Positions 46,861 to 58,273 of a DNA stretch of 64,000 nucleotides are shown here, in pieces (the stretch's first letter is position 1; the number at the start of each line of letters is the position of its first letter). A program made the translations under genes and the position numbers. The DNA is from Antedon mediterranea. Lineage: Eukaryota; Echinodermata; Crinoidea; Comatulida; Antedonidae. The notes below the pieces were generated by a model. The model saw only the letters and a list, made by a program, of their open reading frames with translations, did no database searches and had not been told where the DNA came from. The stretch lies in the NCBI RefSeq assembly GCF_964355755.1, contig NC_092672.1:28144501-28208500 (forward strand), read 5' to 3'.

Positions 46861-47068
46861 TTATTTTTGTTTTTCAATGTTATTCCAACGTTATTTTAGT
46901 CATTTTCAAATGACATGTTTTCAACGTTGAAAAACTCTTGAAATTATGTTTTTTTTTCAAACAATTATTATTTTTGTTTTTCAATGTTAATTAAACGTTA
47001 AATTAAAGATAAATTCTATTTAATACTTTGGTTAAAATGACATGTTTTTACTAACGTTTAATATTATA

Positions 47069-47229
47069 CAAATAATGAATGTTTATGAGTGCAATGGTAC
47101 AAATAATGGCACAAGGTGAATGATGAAAGGTTATATCAACGAGGCAAAGCCGAGTTGATATAACCTTTCATCATTCACCAAGTGCCATTATTTGTACCAT
47201 TACACGAATACAAAACATTCATTATTTGT
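47069..47229. repeat. Long near-perfect palindrome (arms about 72 bp)
   Basis: ACAAATAATGAATGTTT and GGTACAAATAATGGCAC, followed by AATGATGAAAGGTTATATCA, are mirrored at the right, around a centre GAGGCAAAGCCGAG. A fragment of the right arm recurs at 56467-56504. It is probably the core of another foldback element that lies inside the 7.1-kb composite. Confidence 0.85.
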
Positions 47230-48425
47230 TTTATATAACATCTAGACGTTTTTTTTTTCGTACACAAAAATGTTTCAAAAAGTACTATTTAACGATCGTT
47301 GAATAGTGCGTACTATTGCACGCCATGTGACCCACATTCGTCCAATCAAATGACAGGAATTTATATAGGTGTTATATAAAAAATAATATGTGTTTAAGTG
47401 CGTTGCCATTGATGTTTCAATTAGATTAACAGTTGGCGGTTTATTTTATCATCCTTTATTGTAAAACAAATGATTATTGGTTATTTAGGAATTTTAGATT
47501 GGCAAATATTATTGTCTCTGTATAATACAAAAATGTTCTAGAAGATGTGTTGAAAATTAAATGATCCTTTCATGCAAGATCAAATTTCATAAGAATAGAT
47601 AGGCCTACGAGCTTGTCATTGGTTAGTTTCGTTTTGATAAAATTTTGAAACTGGTGTCAGTAATTTCAGTTACTTCGACGTAGGCTAGGCCTACAGTAGT
47701 AGTGGTGTGTAGAAAAAAAAGGCTCATCATTGAAATTGTCAAATAAGTATGTTTTCAGGTAGGAAAACAATCTTTTTTATTTGTAATCTACTAATTTATA
47801 AGCTTGACTATTTTAACCTTATCAATAGCTAGCCTCTAGTCTAGTAGGCCACACTCACATGCATAGCTAGCTAGGCTATAATAGGTAGGCTAGGCAGGCT
47901 GCCAAACTGATGAACTGAAATGAAGGCCTAGTGGAAGCATTTAGTATCATGCCTGTCAAGGGCAAACATTTGCCTTGCCAAGGATAACTACAGTACTGTA
48001 CTTATTATGGTTATAAAATGGTATGTACTATTAGGCCTTTAGTTCAATACTTTCTTTATTTATCCAAAAGTATACATATTAAATATAACATTATAATATA
48101 TAATTAGTTGGCCTAGGCCTAGCTAGCTTTCTGCTAGGCTGTCTACAGTAGCTGCTAATGCTATCATTAGTATTAATAGTATACAAATACATGCTAGCCT
48201 AGGACGGCTATTTGTTAAACTCGCTTTCTTTATTTCAGATTGTAGGCCTAGCTAATAAGGCCCTTAGGCCTATGCCTAGCTAGAGTACAAAATAATGAAG
48301 TACATGTAGGCCTATAATCTTTTCTATGTGAATCAAACGAGAAAAATCTAATGGATGATCAATATTTTTATATACAAAAGGTTGGTATTTATAGTTCTTA
48401 ACTTTAATATTGAATTGAATAAATT

Positions 48426-48467
48426 GTGGCCTAGTTAGTCGTCGCGCGGGGGAGAGAGCGATGGATG
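48426..48467 (+). repeat. 42-bp inverted repeat, left arm
   Basis: GTGGCCTAGTTAGTCGTCGC through GAGAGAGCGATGGATG is the exact reverse complement of 48809-48850. The arms are separated by 341 bp. Confidence 0.9.
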
Positions 48468-48585
48468 AAACTTGGCCTAGGCCATACATGAATTAATAAT
48501 TACGCCACGCGTTAAAATAATTATTATGATATTGATAAGAATCAGCTTGCGTATTTCAAGAAATGTACGAAAATGAATAGCGTAG

Positions 48586-48743
48586 CGTTGCGACACGGAC
48601 TTCTCCCGAACAGTTCTGTTTTTTTTTCCGCTTGCGTTGCGTTTATGTCCTAGCTTTACGCATAGAGATTATAATATCTCTATGCTTTACGTTCTAGTGG
48701 GAACCATAGAGATATTATAGTGAATCTCTATGTGGGAACCAAG
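48586..48743. mobile_element. 'AACGCAAG' MITE remnant interrupted by two short palindromes
   Basis: CTTGCGTTGCGTTTATGTCC, TAGCTTTACG and then TTCTAGTGGGAACC, ending GGGAACCAAGCTTTAC, are pieces of the family end. Two inserts break it: CATAGAGATTATAATATCTC TAT (48661-48683) between two copies of GCTTTACG, and ATAGAGATATTATAGTGAAT CTCTAT (48706-48731) between two copies of GTGGGAACC. Confidence 0.75.
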
Positions 48744-48804
48744 CTTTACAGCAATGGATCATTTTAATAGCTGCGCCATGGCGAACTAGCATGCCTACAT
48801 GCCT
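48734..48804 (+). repeat. 71-bp inverted repeat, left arm
   Basis: GGGAACCAAGCTTTACAGCA, ATGGATCATTTTAATAG, through GCATGCCTACATGCCT, is complementary with few mismatches to 49188-49258. Confidence 0.88.
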
Positions 48805-48808
48805 ATCG

Positions 48809-48850
48809 CATCCATCGCTCTCTCCCCCGCGCGACGACTAACTAGGCCAC
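48809..48850 (-). repeat. 42-bp inverted repeat, right arm
   Basis: Exact reverse complement of 48426-48467 (CATCCATCGCTCTCTCCCCC to CTAACTAGGCCAC). Confidence 0.9.
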
Positions 48851-49187
48851 AGCAAAGATATCTTTGGCTACACAGTACTCCCTAGTTAACACTCTGACTC
48901 TCGGGTAATGTGGTGCGCGGTCTGTGGCACTAGTGCAAGCTATAATTATTCCGCACGGCGGCTGCTGTCAACAAATCAACTTGTATATGATTGCTGCATG
49001 ATGTTATGTACAGTATCAATGCGTTATATGAAATCTTTTATTTTGTACTTGAAAAATCATAAAAATTAAAACTATTCATGTAATTATAATTCATAAAGTT
49101 TATATATGAATGAAGCAACGACTTTTTTAATTACAAAATAAATAGGCCCAATGGTCACATCTAGCTGGTAGGCCTACTAGTATTATT

Positions 49188-49258
49188 AGGCATGTAGGCC
49201 TGCTAGTTCGCCGTGGCGCATCTATTAAAATGATCCATCGCTGTAAAGCTTGGTTCCC
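49188..49258 (-). repeat. 71-bp inverted repeat, right arm
   Basis: Complement of 48734-48804. Its right end runs into the left terminus of the MITE at 49246-49426, so the two structures share the AAGCTTGGTTCCC boundary. Confidence 0.88.
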
Positions 49259-49426
49259 ACTAGAACGTAACGCAAGGACGTAAACGCAACGCAAGCGTTT
49301 TAACCAATAACAAGCGAAGTTATAGACAGTTAGCAATCACAAGCGAATAAGCCATCGCTTGTGATTGGTCAATTCACTTGCGTTGCGTTACGTCCTTGTG
49401 TTGCGTCGCTAGTGAGAACCACGCTT
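49246..49426. mobile_element. Foldback MITE, 'AACGCAAG' family, copy B (181 bp)
   Basis: Same length as, and nearly identical to, 15679-15859, with ends AAGCTTGGTTCCCACTAGAA and TAGTGAGAACCACGCTT. The high identity of two copies 33 kb apart suggests fairly recent activity. Confidence 0.88.
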
Positions 49427-49668
49427 TAGTCTGTTGTAGACAAAAATAGAGTCGCCGATTACCTCGCTCTGGGCATGCGCAATAGCGTGTCGGATTCCCT
49501 AACGCTGGGCAGTTGAGTTACGGTGCCGGAATCCTATGACCACGGCGTAAATATTAATACAGTGTTGCAATATTATTTACATAAATTTAATTGATTGCAT
49601 ATTTTACGTGTAAGTGTGAAATGATGTTCTGAATTTTGTTTATGTACAGTATGATTTTTGAACAATGT

Positions 49669-49996
49669 GTTAAAGATATAATTGAACTGAACAATTTTTT
49701 TTTTAAATGTTTTGTTGAATATGCCGTCACTGTAGAGTTGTTCACTTTGACCAAAAAATTAGATTTCAAAAAATGCATTTGTACCTGAAAAGGGGGACAA
49801 TTTAAACAAACAATTGGTTTTTGGTTAAATATACTGTTTATTTTGTATTTTTGTTAAGTGAAATATTTATTGTTTTTGTTTATTTTCTACGGCAAGTGAA
49901 TATCTAAATTGTTAAAATTGCAAAATGGCAAGGTATTCAAAGTATGATTGTATTAATCTTCATTGTTCATGTTTTTTGGGGACAATAAATCTTTCA
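49669..49996. mobile_element. Foldback MITE, 'GACAATACATC' family, copy 5
   Basis: Contains TGTTGAATATGCCGTCACTG, GTTCACTTTGACCAAAAAAT and ends TTTTTTGGGGACAATAAATC. It lies inside the 7.1-kb composite, so it inserted into its middle part or was carried within it. Confidence 0.62.
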
Positions 49997-51039
49997 ATTA
50001 ATTTTTTACTGTATTATTTTTGTTTAAACTACAGTAACTTGATTGAATTTGTTTCAGGTTTGGAAAAATAATATTGCCACACTTTTGGAAACCATAGGAC
50101 AATGTCAACACAGGAATCGAGGCAACTGTTTATTGACTAATAATCGGAACAATGCAATTACAGTAATGTGTTATTGCCATCATTTGGACTTCTGCAACAT
50201 TAGCACAAGGCACCTGTGACGTGTGTTGTATTTTACTGTAATCAGCCAATATTTATAGTTATTCAATCATGTTAGTTGGCAAACATATTACAAACTGGTT
50301 ATTAGTATATTATTTATACTTAACATTGGTACCTGAGAACTGTCAGTGAGGATGTACATTATTTGATTGTTGCTTGGATTTTGCCTGATGATTTGATAAC
50401 ACCTGATTAAATGTTATTTTATGTTTTTATAGAAATTAAAGATTAGTGAGATATACAGTATTTATAAAATGTCTCTATTGATGGATTCTGCGACGTAACA
50501 GTAACTTTACTACCAACTACTTTAAAACCGTTGATTCAAATTGGATATAGTAATTCAACAAATCAATTACCATTGAAAATATGCCAGATTTCAGCTTGAT
50601 TTATTTTGGTTGTGTTACTATAAGCTGTTCTTCTAATAACTAAACCATTGCTGTGTTAAATTAATGTTGATAATTTCTATGTTGAATCAACGGTAAATAT
50701 GTGTTTACACTGAATCAACGTTGATCTGTATACGTTGATTAAACGTTATTTTTTCTACCTTGAATTTGGTTGATTACTCTACAATGGATCAACGTTGATA
50801 TTTTTTAAAATTTAAACTTTAATTCAACAGTTTTTCAGCGTTATTTCAACGTTTGCGGATAATGTTGAATTAACTTTAATATTTCAACATTGAATCAACG
50901 TTGATAATTTCAACGTTAAATCTATGTTGAAATTTACGTTGATGCAAATTTTCATTTCAACTTAATTATTACGTTGTTTCAACGTTAATAATTTCAACAT
51001 TGAATCAACATTGATAATTTCAACGTAGACATTTTTACG

Positions 51040-51700
51040 TTGTTTCAACGTTGATAATCTATGTTGAATCAACGTTGACATTTTTGTTGAGGCAAACTTT
51101 CATTTTCAACCATTTTTTCAACGTTATTTCAACGTTACTTATTTTAACGTTGTTTCAACGTTGATAATTTCTATGTTGATTCAACGTTGACATTTACGTT
51201 GAGGCAAACTTTCATTTTCAACCATTTTTTCAACGTTATTTCAACGTTACCTATTTTAACGTTGTTTCAACGTTGATAATTTCTATGTTGATTCAACGTT
51301 GACATTTACGTTGAGGCAAACTTTCATTTTCAACCATTTTTTCAACGTTATTTCAACGTTACCTATTTTAACGTTGTTTCAACGTTGATAATTTCTATGT
51401 TGATTCAACGTTGACATTTACGTTGAGGCAAACTTTCATTTTCAACCATTTTTTCAACGTTATTTCAACGTTACCTATTTTAACGTTGTTTCAACGTTGA
51501 TAATTTCTATGTTGATTCAACGTTGACATTTACGTTGAGGCAAACTTTCATTTTCAACCATTTTTTCAACGTTATTTCAACGTTACTTATTTTAACGTTG
51601 TTTCAACGTTGATAATTTCTATGTTGATTCAACGTTGACATTTACGTTGAGGCAAACTTTCATTTTCAACCACTTTTTCAACGTTATTTCAACGTTTGCA
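51040..51700. repeat. 112-bp tandem array (about 6 copies)
   Basis: GACATTTACGTTGAGGCAAA (the first copy has TTTTTG for TTTACG) recurs at 51077, 51189, 51301, 51413, 51525 and 51637, an exact 112-bp period. Each unit also has CCATTTTTTCAACGTTATTT and TTGTTTCAACGTTGATAATT. Units 2 to 5 are almost identical. Confidence 0.95.
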
Positions 51701-51746
51701 GATAACGTTGAATTAACGTTAATTCAACCAATTTTTGCCCACTGGG

Positions 51747-53085
51747 TTACTACTGTATTAGTATTTAGCCAAATTAAAAAAACAATTCTTCTCACATATT
51801 AGAGCATTAGTATTATTATAGGCCTATAGATAACAATAATTTACTAAGTTCACCGATTGCATGAACACACGTGGTATGTGAACTGCGACTAAACAATAAA
51901 CTATCTAGGCCTAGAGCTTTACTCAATTTGGTTTTTTTAAGGCGAATGTTATCTTATAAACCAAAGCATGTTCGAGAATTAATTTGCTGCCACCTAAGTA
52001 CTGCTCCACCGAGTAAGCTCTTTAGCATAGTCAGGTACGTGCAGTGGTTACGTATATTGGCTGTTTTTTGCTTAGAAGTCAAAATATGGTAGGCACAGTA
52101 TACAGTCTTTAGAAGTTACCTTAATTACTTAGCAAAGTGTTTGCAAACTGTGTACTGTATAAGAATAGGGAAACTATGACCCCGCCCCCAACGGTTTATT
52201 ATCATTTTATACCCAACTCGTTTTCTGCGTTCGCCATTTCCCTCTATTTGCCGTTAGAATGGAAGTAAACTTGAATATGTGTATCGTACAATACAATTTA
52301 ACAAAAAAGTAAAGGAAATTTGTAATACATGTTTAAATCATTAACCACGTGCTGAGCAATATTATTTTGTACATCCTGCTGCGAACTTCTTCTTCTAAAG
52401 CGGAAGAACAGCCACACGACACTTCATGATTAAAGTAGTTTATCAGTAATTTTGTATTCTTGCGCTTAAAAAAATCAGACGCGCGCGTTGATGAATCGAA
52501 TTCATCCATATCTTCCAATCAAAGTCAAGGACATTTATTATAGAAAGTTTTTTATAATTTTGTTTAAATTGGGGAGGAGCTTAGTTCGAATTTATTTTTG
52601 ACGTAATATAAATGAGAATGCGTAGTCGCTATAATAAAACGCTTCCGTCTGATGACTCATATATTTCTTCCAGACATCCCTGGCGTTTTACTTTCGTTTT
52701 CATAACAATAGTTGATTGTACACCAATAAAATCAGCACACGTGCTGATGTTTTGTTTAGCTAGTTTTACAATTTTTGTGTAGGGCCTACTAAAAAACAGT
52801 AATAATATTTGTATGTGTTGCTATGTTACCGTTAATTTGAAATATGTTACTTCCGACTTTTGAGCAAATAGAATGATATTTAATACATTATTTTTGCTTC
52901 CGAATTTTAAGCAAATAGATAGAATCAAATATCTGTTAATTTAATAAAACAAAAACTTATGAAATGTGATAAAACCATATTACATTATCCGTCATCTTAG
53001 ATCTATTTTTTTCTTTTGTGGCGCGAACCACCACTTTTATTCTTTCATAATAGGCCTCCAGTATCATAAATACATTACAAATAAT
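51747..53085. other. Unassigned DNA
   Basis: No supported gene. The ORFs at 51871-52092 (plus) and 52333-52518 (minus) are short and unrecognised. Confidence 0.4.
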
Positions 53086-54800
53086 CATCATTATGGTCGT
53101 CATTTCTTCGTCATCGTACTATCTTTATTCTCTTCTTTATCGTCTCATCGTCATCGTCTCACCGTAATATTCTCGTCGTCATATCACCGTTATTCTCTTT
53201 GTCATCGTTAGCGTCTCATTCACCGTTTCGTCGTTTCTCGCCGTTATCGTCACTGTTTAATCGTCTAATCATAATCGTCATCGTCTCACCGTTATCATCA
53301 TCGTCGTCTCATCGTCGTTTCACATAATCGCTATCTTCCTAACGTTATCACCATCGTCATCGTCTCACCAGGGAGGTATACCTTCATGGTCTCACCGTAT
53401 ACCACCATTGTCTCATCATCGACTCACCAATCGTTATCGTCTCACCGTATATACCACCATTGCCTCATCGTCGTCTCACCAATTGTCATCGTCTCACCGT
53501 ATACCACCATTGCCTCATCGTCGTCTCACCAATTGTCATCGTCTCACCGTATACCACCATTGTCTCATCGTCGTCTCACCAATCGTTATCGTCTCACCAT
53601 ATACCACCATTGTCTCATCATCGTCTCACTATATACCACCATTGTCTCATCGTCGTCTCAACAATCGTCATCGTCTCACCATACCATTGTCTCATCATTG
53701 TCTCACCAATCGTTATCGTCTCACCATACCACCATTGTCTCATCATCGTCTCACCAATCGTCACCGTCTCACCATATACCACCATTGTCTCATCGTCGTC
53801 TCACCAATCATCATCGGCTCACCATACCACCATTGTCTCATCGTCGTCTCATCAATCGTCATCGTCTCACCGTATACAACCATTGTCTCATCGTCGTCTC
53901 ACCAATCGTTATCGTCTCACCATATACCACCAATGTCTCATCGTCTCACCAATCGTCATCGTCTCACTATATACCACCATTGTCTCATCGTCGTCTCACC
54001 AATCGTCATCGTCTTACCATACCACCATTGTCTCATCATTGTCTCATCAATCGTTATCGTCTCACCATACCACCATTGTCTCATCGTCGTCTCACCAATC
54101 GTCATCGTCTCACCGTATACAACCATTGTCTCATCGTCGTCTCACCAATCGTTATCGTCTCACCGATACCACCATTGCCTCATCGTCGTCTCACCAATCG
54201 TTATCGTCTCACCGTACACCACCATTGTCTCATCGTCGTCTCACCAATCGTCATCGTCTCACCGTATACCACCATTGTCTCATCGTCTTCTCACCAATCG
54301 TCACCGTCTCATCGTATACCACCATTGTCTCATCATCGTCGTCATGGTCTCCCCATACCACCATTGTCTCATCGTCGTCTCACCAATCGTCATGGTCTCC
54401 CAATACCACCATTGTCTCAACGTCGTCTCACCAATCGTCATTGTCTCACTGTATACCACCATTGTCTCAACGTCGTCTCACCAATCGTCATCGTCTCACC
54501 GTATACCACCATTATCTCATCGCCGTCTCACCAATCGTCATGGTCTCCCAATACCACCATTGTCTCAACGTCGTCTCACCAATCGTCATCGTGTCACCGT
54601 ATACCACCATTGTCTCAACGTCGTCTCACCAATCGTCATCGTCTCACCGTATACCACCATTGTCTCATCATCGTCTCACCAATCGTTATCGTCTGACCGT
54701 TATCACCATCGCCTCATCATCGTATCACCAATCGTTATCGTCTCACCGTATACCACCATTGTCTCATCGTCAAAGTCTCTCCATAATCGTCATCGTCTCA
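53086..54800. repeat. 50-bp minisatellite (about 27 copies) with TCATCGTC-rich flank
   Basis: From about 53386 units read CACCAATCGTCATCGTCTCA, CCGTATACCACCATTGTCTC, ATCGTCGTCT with a 50-bp period. The left flank (53086-53385) is irregular TCGTCATCGTCTCA-type DNA that may be the source. Because 50 is not divisible by 3 and the unit has no stop in any plus frame, all three frames are open for over 1 kb (53386-54696, 53408-54904, 53460-54824). They encode the same repeated peptide in different registers. I do not regard these as genes. Confidence 0.95.
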
Positions 54801-54904
54801 CCGTCCATCATGGTATCGCCGTAAGTCGTCGTCATCATCCTCTCATCAGGTATCAGCACCATCCAATTAAGGTCTACTTATATGATTTATATATCATTAC
54901 ATAA

Positions 54905-55220
54905 CACACTCATTAGTTTCTATATGTATTTAACTTATGTTATTTAACATAACCATAAACTGTTTGTTTTAACGATTTTACAACAACGGATGTGAAACTG
55001 AAAATGAACCTCGGAAATAATAATGGGGGAATGGCATTTTGAACTCGTCGTATATCCGTTCATTTCCGATAGCTGAAAGGAAGTTGCTCAATATCTATGT
55101 CCATAAATGCCGATGAAGATGAAGATAATGTTTGATTAAACCAACACAATAAGAAGATAACCTATTTCAATTACCGGCGATCGACAACAAGTGAAACAGA
55201 CCAAATGCTGTCTTTTGTTT
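54905..55220. other. Unassigned DNA
   Basis: Nothing recognisable. Confidence 0.4.
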
Positions 55221-55371
55221 TAAGCTCTGTCTACACTATAAAAAAAAGTGTGATGTGCCCAAATATGGAAGTGATATGCACAAATATGGTAGTGTTATGA
55301 CATCATCATTTCCATATTATGGGCACATCACTTTTTTTTGTCACAGTTTGATGTGTAGACAGAGAGCTTTA
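55221..55371. mobile_element. MITE, 'TGTCTACACTAT' family, copy 2
   Basis: Ends TAAGCTCTGTCTACACTATA and TGTGTAGACAGAGAGCTTTA, with internal GTGATGTGCCCAAATATGG and ATTATGGGCACATCAC. Same plan as 36291-36438. Confidence 0.8.
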
Positions 55372-55486
55372 TAATAAAAAATAAACAAATCTCAATCATT
55401 CATTTATATCATTTTATTAATCTATTGACCCCTCTCGGAACATGAGATTTTACAATATGACACTTAACTCTTGCTCCTCTTTATAA

Positions 55487-55810
55487 CTTTAAAGTGTATT
55501 GTCCCCCTGAAAAATAATTTCTAAAAAGGTTGTTGATGAATATGCTATTTTAATGTCACATAATAGCTATCCACTTATACCAAAAAATGGATCTAAAAAA
55601 AATGTTTTTCTTGAAAAAAACTGTAATTTTCCTGAAAAAACTGTATTTTAAAGCAACAAATAGTCAAATTGGCTGCCAGGCAATGGATTTTCGGTTCAAT
55701 TTAACCATTTATTATGTCATTTATAAGTGAAAAATTAAAGTGATTAATGTTATTAAACTACAAAATAACCTATTCTGATTTCAAGATTTTGAGGGACAAT
55801 ACATCTTCAA
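55487..55810. mobile_element. Foldback MITE, 'GACAATACATC' family, copy 6
   Basis: Starts CTTTAAAGTGTATTGTCCCC and ends GAGGGACAATACATCTTCAA. The internal order of segments is as in the copy at 32560-32890, and the two are in inverted orientation to one another. Confidence 0.8.
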
Positions 55811-56109
55811 TTCTCTCTGCTCTTTATATATATTTTACAAATAAACATTTATTATTATTTTGCTATTCAAAGTTGCTTTTATATAATAATATGTTTTAAT
55901 CATCACCATCACCAATGATGGCCGATCGATCCGTTGTAACATTTGGAACTCCGTAACGGCAATCATGTGATTCCATTTTGACCAATCACGTTCTAAAACA
56001 AGAACACGCATTCCTCTCAAGTTAGCCCAGCAGAGGTGGGCCTACATTTACACATTATTGCATACAAATACCTAGGATATAAATGGTATTAAGATAATTA
56101 TGATGATTA

Positions 56110-56276
56110 ATGCTTGGTTTCCACTTGGGACGAAAGACAAGGACGTAACGCAACGTATGTGAGTTGACCAATCACAAGCGATGCGATGGATTATTCGAAC
56201 TGTCGCTTGTCATTGGTCAACACGTTTGCGTTGCGTTTACGTCCTTACGTTTCGTCCTAGTGACAACCAAGCTTTA
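56110..56276. mobile_element. Foldback MITE, 'AACGCAAG' family, copy C
   Basis: Ends TGCTTGGTTTCCACTTGGGA and CCTAGTGACAACCAAGCTTT, with CAAGGACGTAACGCAACG and CAATCACAAGCGATGCG inside. Shorter and more diverged than copies A and B. Confidence 0.78.
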
Positions 56277-56466
56277 GTATACAAAACCTTTACATCACCA
56301 AACAGTAAATATGCATATAGGCCACATGGCTCAGTGTTTATGAAGAGTTTTATTTATTCATCATGAGTTGAAAGATTGACCGTTCTTTGGTAACATCAGG
56401 GAAAAGAGTAACATTACAATTTTTCTCCTCTATTAATCTTTTAAAACAGATTTTCAACGAAATTCT

Positions 56467-56504
56467 TACCATTCAACGAATACAAAACATTCATTACTTG
56501 TTTT
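56467..56504. repeat. Fragment of the 47069-47229 palindrome family
   Basis: TACCATTCAACGAATACAAA, ACATTCATTACTTGTTTTA matches the right arm and right flank of the long palindrome with three differences. Confidence 0.6.
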
Positions 56505-57634
56505 AGCAATTTTTCTAAAGTTAGGCCTAATCCAAGGCCATTAAAAAAGTTCAGCGCTCGGATGGCCGCGGAGTAGAACGGTTATAGACGGCACACACTC
56601 ACATGTTTTTAACGCCCAAAATGATTTGTATTGATGAACTAAACCTTTTTTTCTTTATATATTAAATTAAAGAACGATTGCTTCAGGTTTGCCGAGGAGA
56701 AAACCGCTGGGAAATTACCTCCTTAAGGATAATCCAAAATGTGTTTTATGCCTAGTACCCGGCCTAGTAGGCCTATAAGTAGTAAAGGGAAGAACAGTTG
56801 CCATCTCGGGATTTTACCTCCTTATCAGATGGCAATATTTATCAATGTTGCTTTTAGGCCTAGTATTAAGAAAGAAATTCACTCACTCTTATGCTAGTTG
56901 ACAATAAAACCCATGGGTTTTTGTAGCTCCTAATCGCTGCTTTGTGTAGTTTTGTAAGCCTATAATTCAAACACTTGGTAAGGTGCTGGAAGCCTACTGA
57001 AAAATAAAATAAACCTAAAATCGCCAACCCCATTATTTATTCCACTACTGATTTTTCAGATAATACAGTAATATGTACAGTATTAGTATTTCATGAAACA
57101 CGTTTTAGACCTGAAATAACTTATATATGGCGTCATTCCACACAGTAAAAAAATCACCGTTGTTACGTTTGGTGCTGACTTGAGAAACAAACTTATGCTG
57201 CTGCTCACTAATGATTTATATCGTTTGACTTTAGGTGCCTGTGAGGTAAGTTATTCGGGACATTCCTACAGGGAGCAGAAACCACTTTCCCACGACCTGC
57301 AACAAATAAAGGTCACGTGACAGGTATTTAAGTATTTCATAATTCTCTTATAATCCATCCCGTACTCGTCCAAGTACACAAACTTCTTGATGCGTTGCCA
57401 AGAAAAACTTTTTTTGGTGGAGAAATAAATGATTGTTAAAAACACGTTATACCGCCACCAACGATAACGTTTGTTTTACCTTACTGTACCGTATTTTTAC
57501 TGTGTGTAAACTTTTGAAAATTATTGTTTAAAAAGGATTGCAATATGTGAACTAATTAGGCATGTGTTTCACAGAATCTAGATTCTAGAAATGTTAATGT
57601 TCCTTCCTTCAGTTCTATTCATAGCATTTATAAT
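56505..57634. other. Unassigned DNA
   Basis: No supported gene or defined repeat. Confidence 0.4.
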
Positions 57635-58273
57635 TAAAGACCCCTTCCCTGCAATTTTGGACGTTTTGTGGAAAATAATACATATATATCACTTTAAAAA
57701 CATTAAACCATGTCATTCCTTGTCTTAAATGTACGTTTTATGGTAAATTATGATAAAAAGTGAGAAACAATGCACTACCTAAGTAGCTCGCGGCGATCGA
57801 CCTCTCGTGGACGGTCTTAGGCCTAGCCTGGCTAGGCTTAGTTTTGTAGGCCTAGCTGGTAAACATCGGTAACGTGCGAACATCGTACGCTAGCTATAGG
57901 CCTATACCTAGCCTGACGTTGTATAGTTGCTGCATTAATTGTCTTTCTATTTTTGCCAGACTCCGTTGATACAAATTGGGGAAAACCCGGTATTTTCGCT
58001 GAAAAGTTAGGAGTCTTCCATTTGTTTTGGCCTCACGATCGATCGAAAAGTGGGCGAATTACAGGTGAAAAACAAAAATATCAATCCGCGCGCAATGCAT
58101 TTTGGGATTTATAGCGGGCCGCTATAATTATTAAAATCGACTTATTTTTCACATTTTTAACCGTTTAAAGACGAAAAAAGTTATTGCAATAGGACCATAT
58201 AGTATTATTTTTACATTAAATATAGTTTGTGATCTTAAATTAGATCTAAAAAACGTAGGGAATGGGGCTTTAA
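57635..58273. mobile_element. TIR element (639 bp)
   Basis: Left end TTAAAGACCCCTTCCCTGCA and right end, reverse-complemented, TTAAAGCCCCATTCCCTACG form inverted repeats, and TTAA lies at each tip. The interior has CG-containing stretches and a TAGGCCTAGC-rich patch but no transposase ORF. The TTAA tips would fit a piggyBac- or Kolobok-type element; that is inference. Confidence 0.65.

Larger units (their letters stand above)
44643..51746. mobile_element. Composite 7.1-kb element with inverted CCCAGTGGGCA termini and CAACGTTG arrays
   Basis: The left end CCCAGTGGGCA (44643-44653) and right end TGCCCACTGGG (51736-51746) are perfect 11-bp inverted repeats. Each is followed inward by sequence rich in CAACGTTG. 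The left flank is a 61-bp array (to about 46860) and the right flank a 112-bp array (about 51040-51700). The left unit contains AACGTTGAAATAACATTG and the right unit its near reverse complement CAACGTTATTTCAACGTT, so the arrays are inverted relative to each other. The middle (47000-50690) holds other repeats and no transposase ORF. No clear target duplication is visible. This looks like a foldback-type DNA transposon with satellite-like arms, or two elements plus trapped DNA. Confidence 0.68.

Noticed and set aside
53386-54904. Three long plus-strand ORFs (436, 498 and 454 codons) as a repeat protein gene
   Set aside because: All three frames are open because the 50-bp unit lacks stops. They encode the same peptide in different registers, and there is no unique N- or C-terminal domain.
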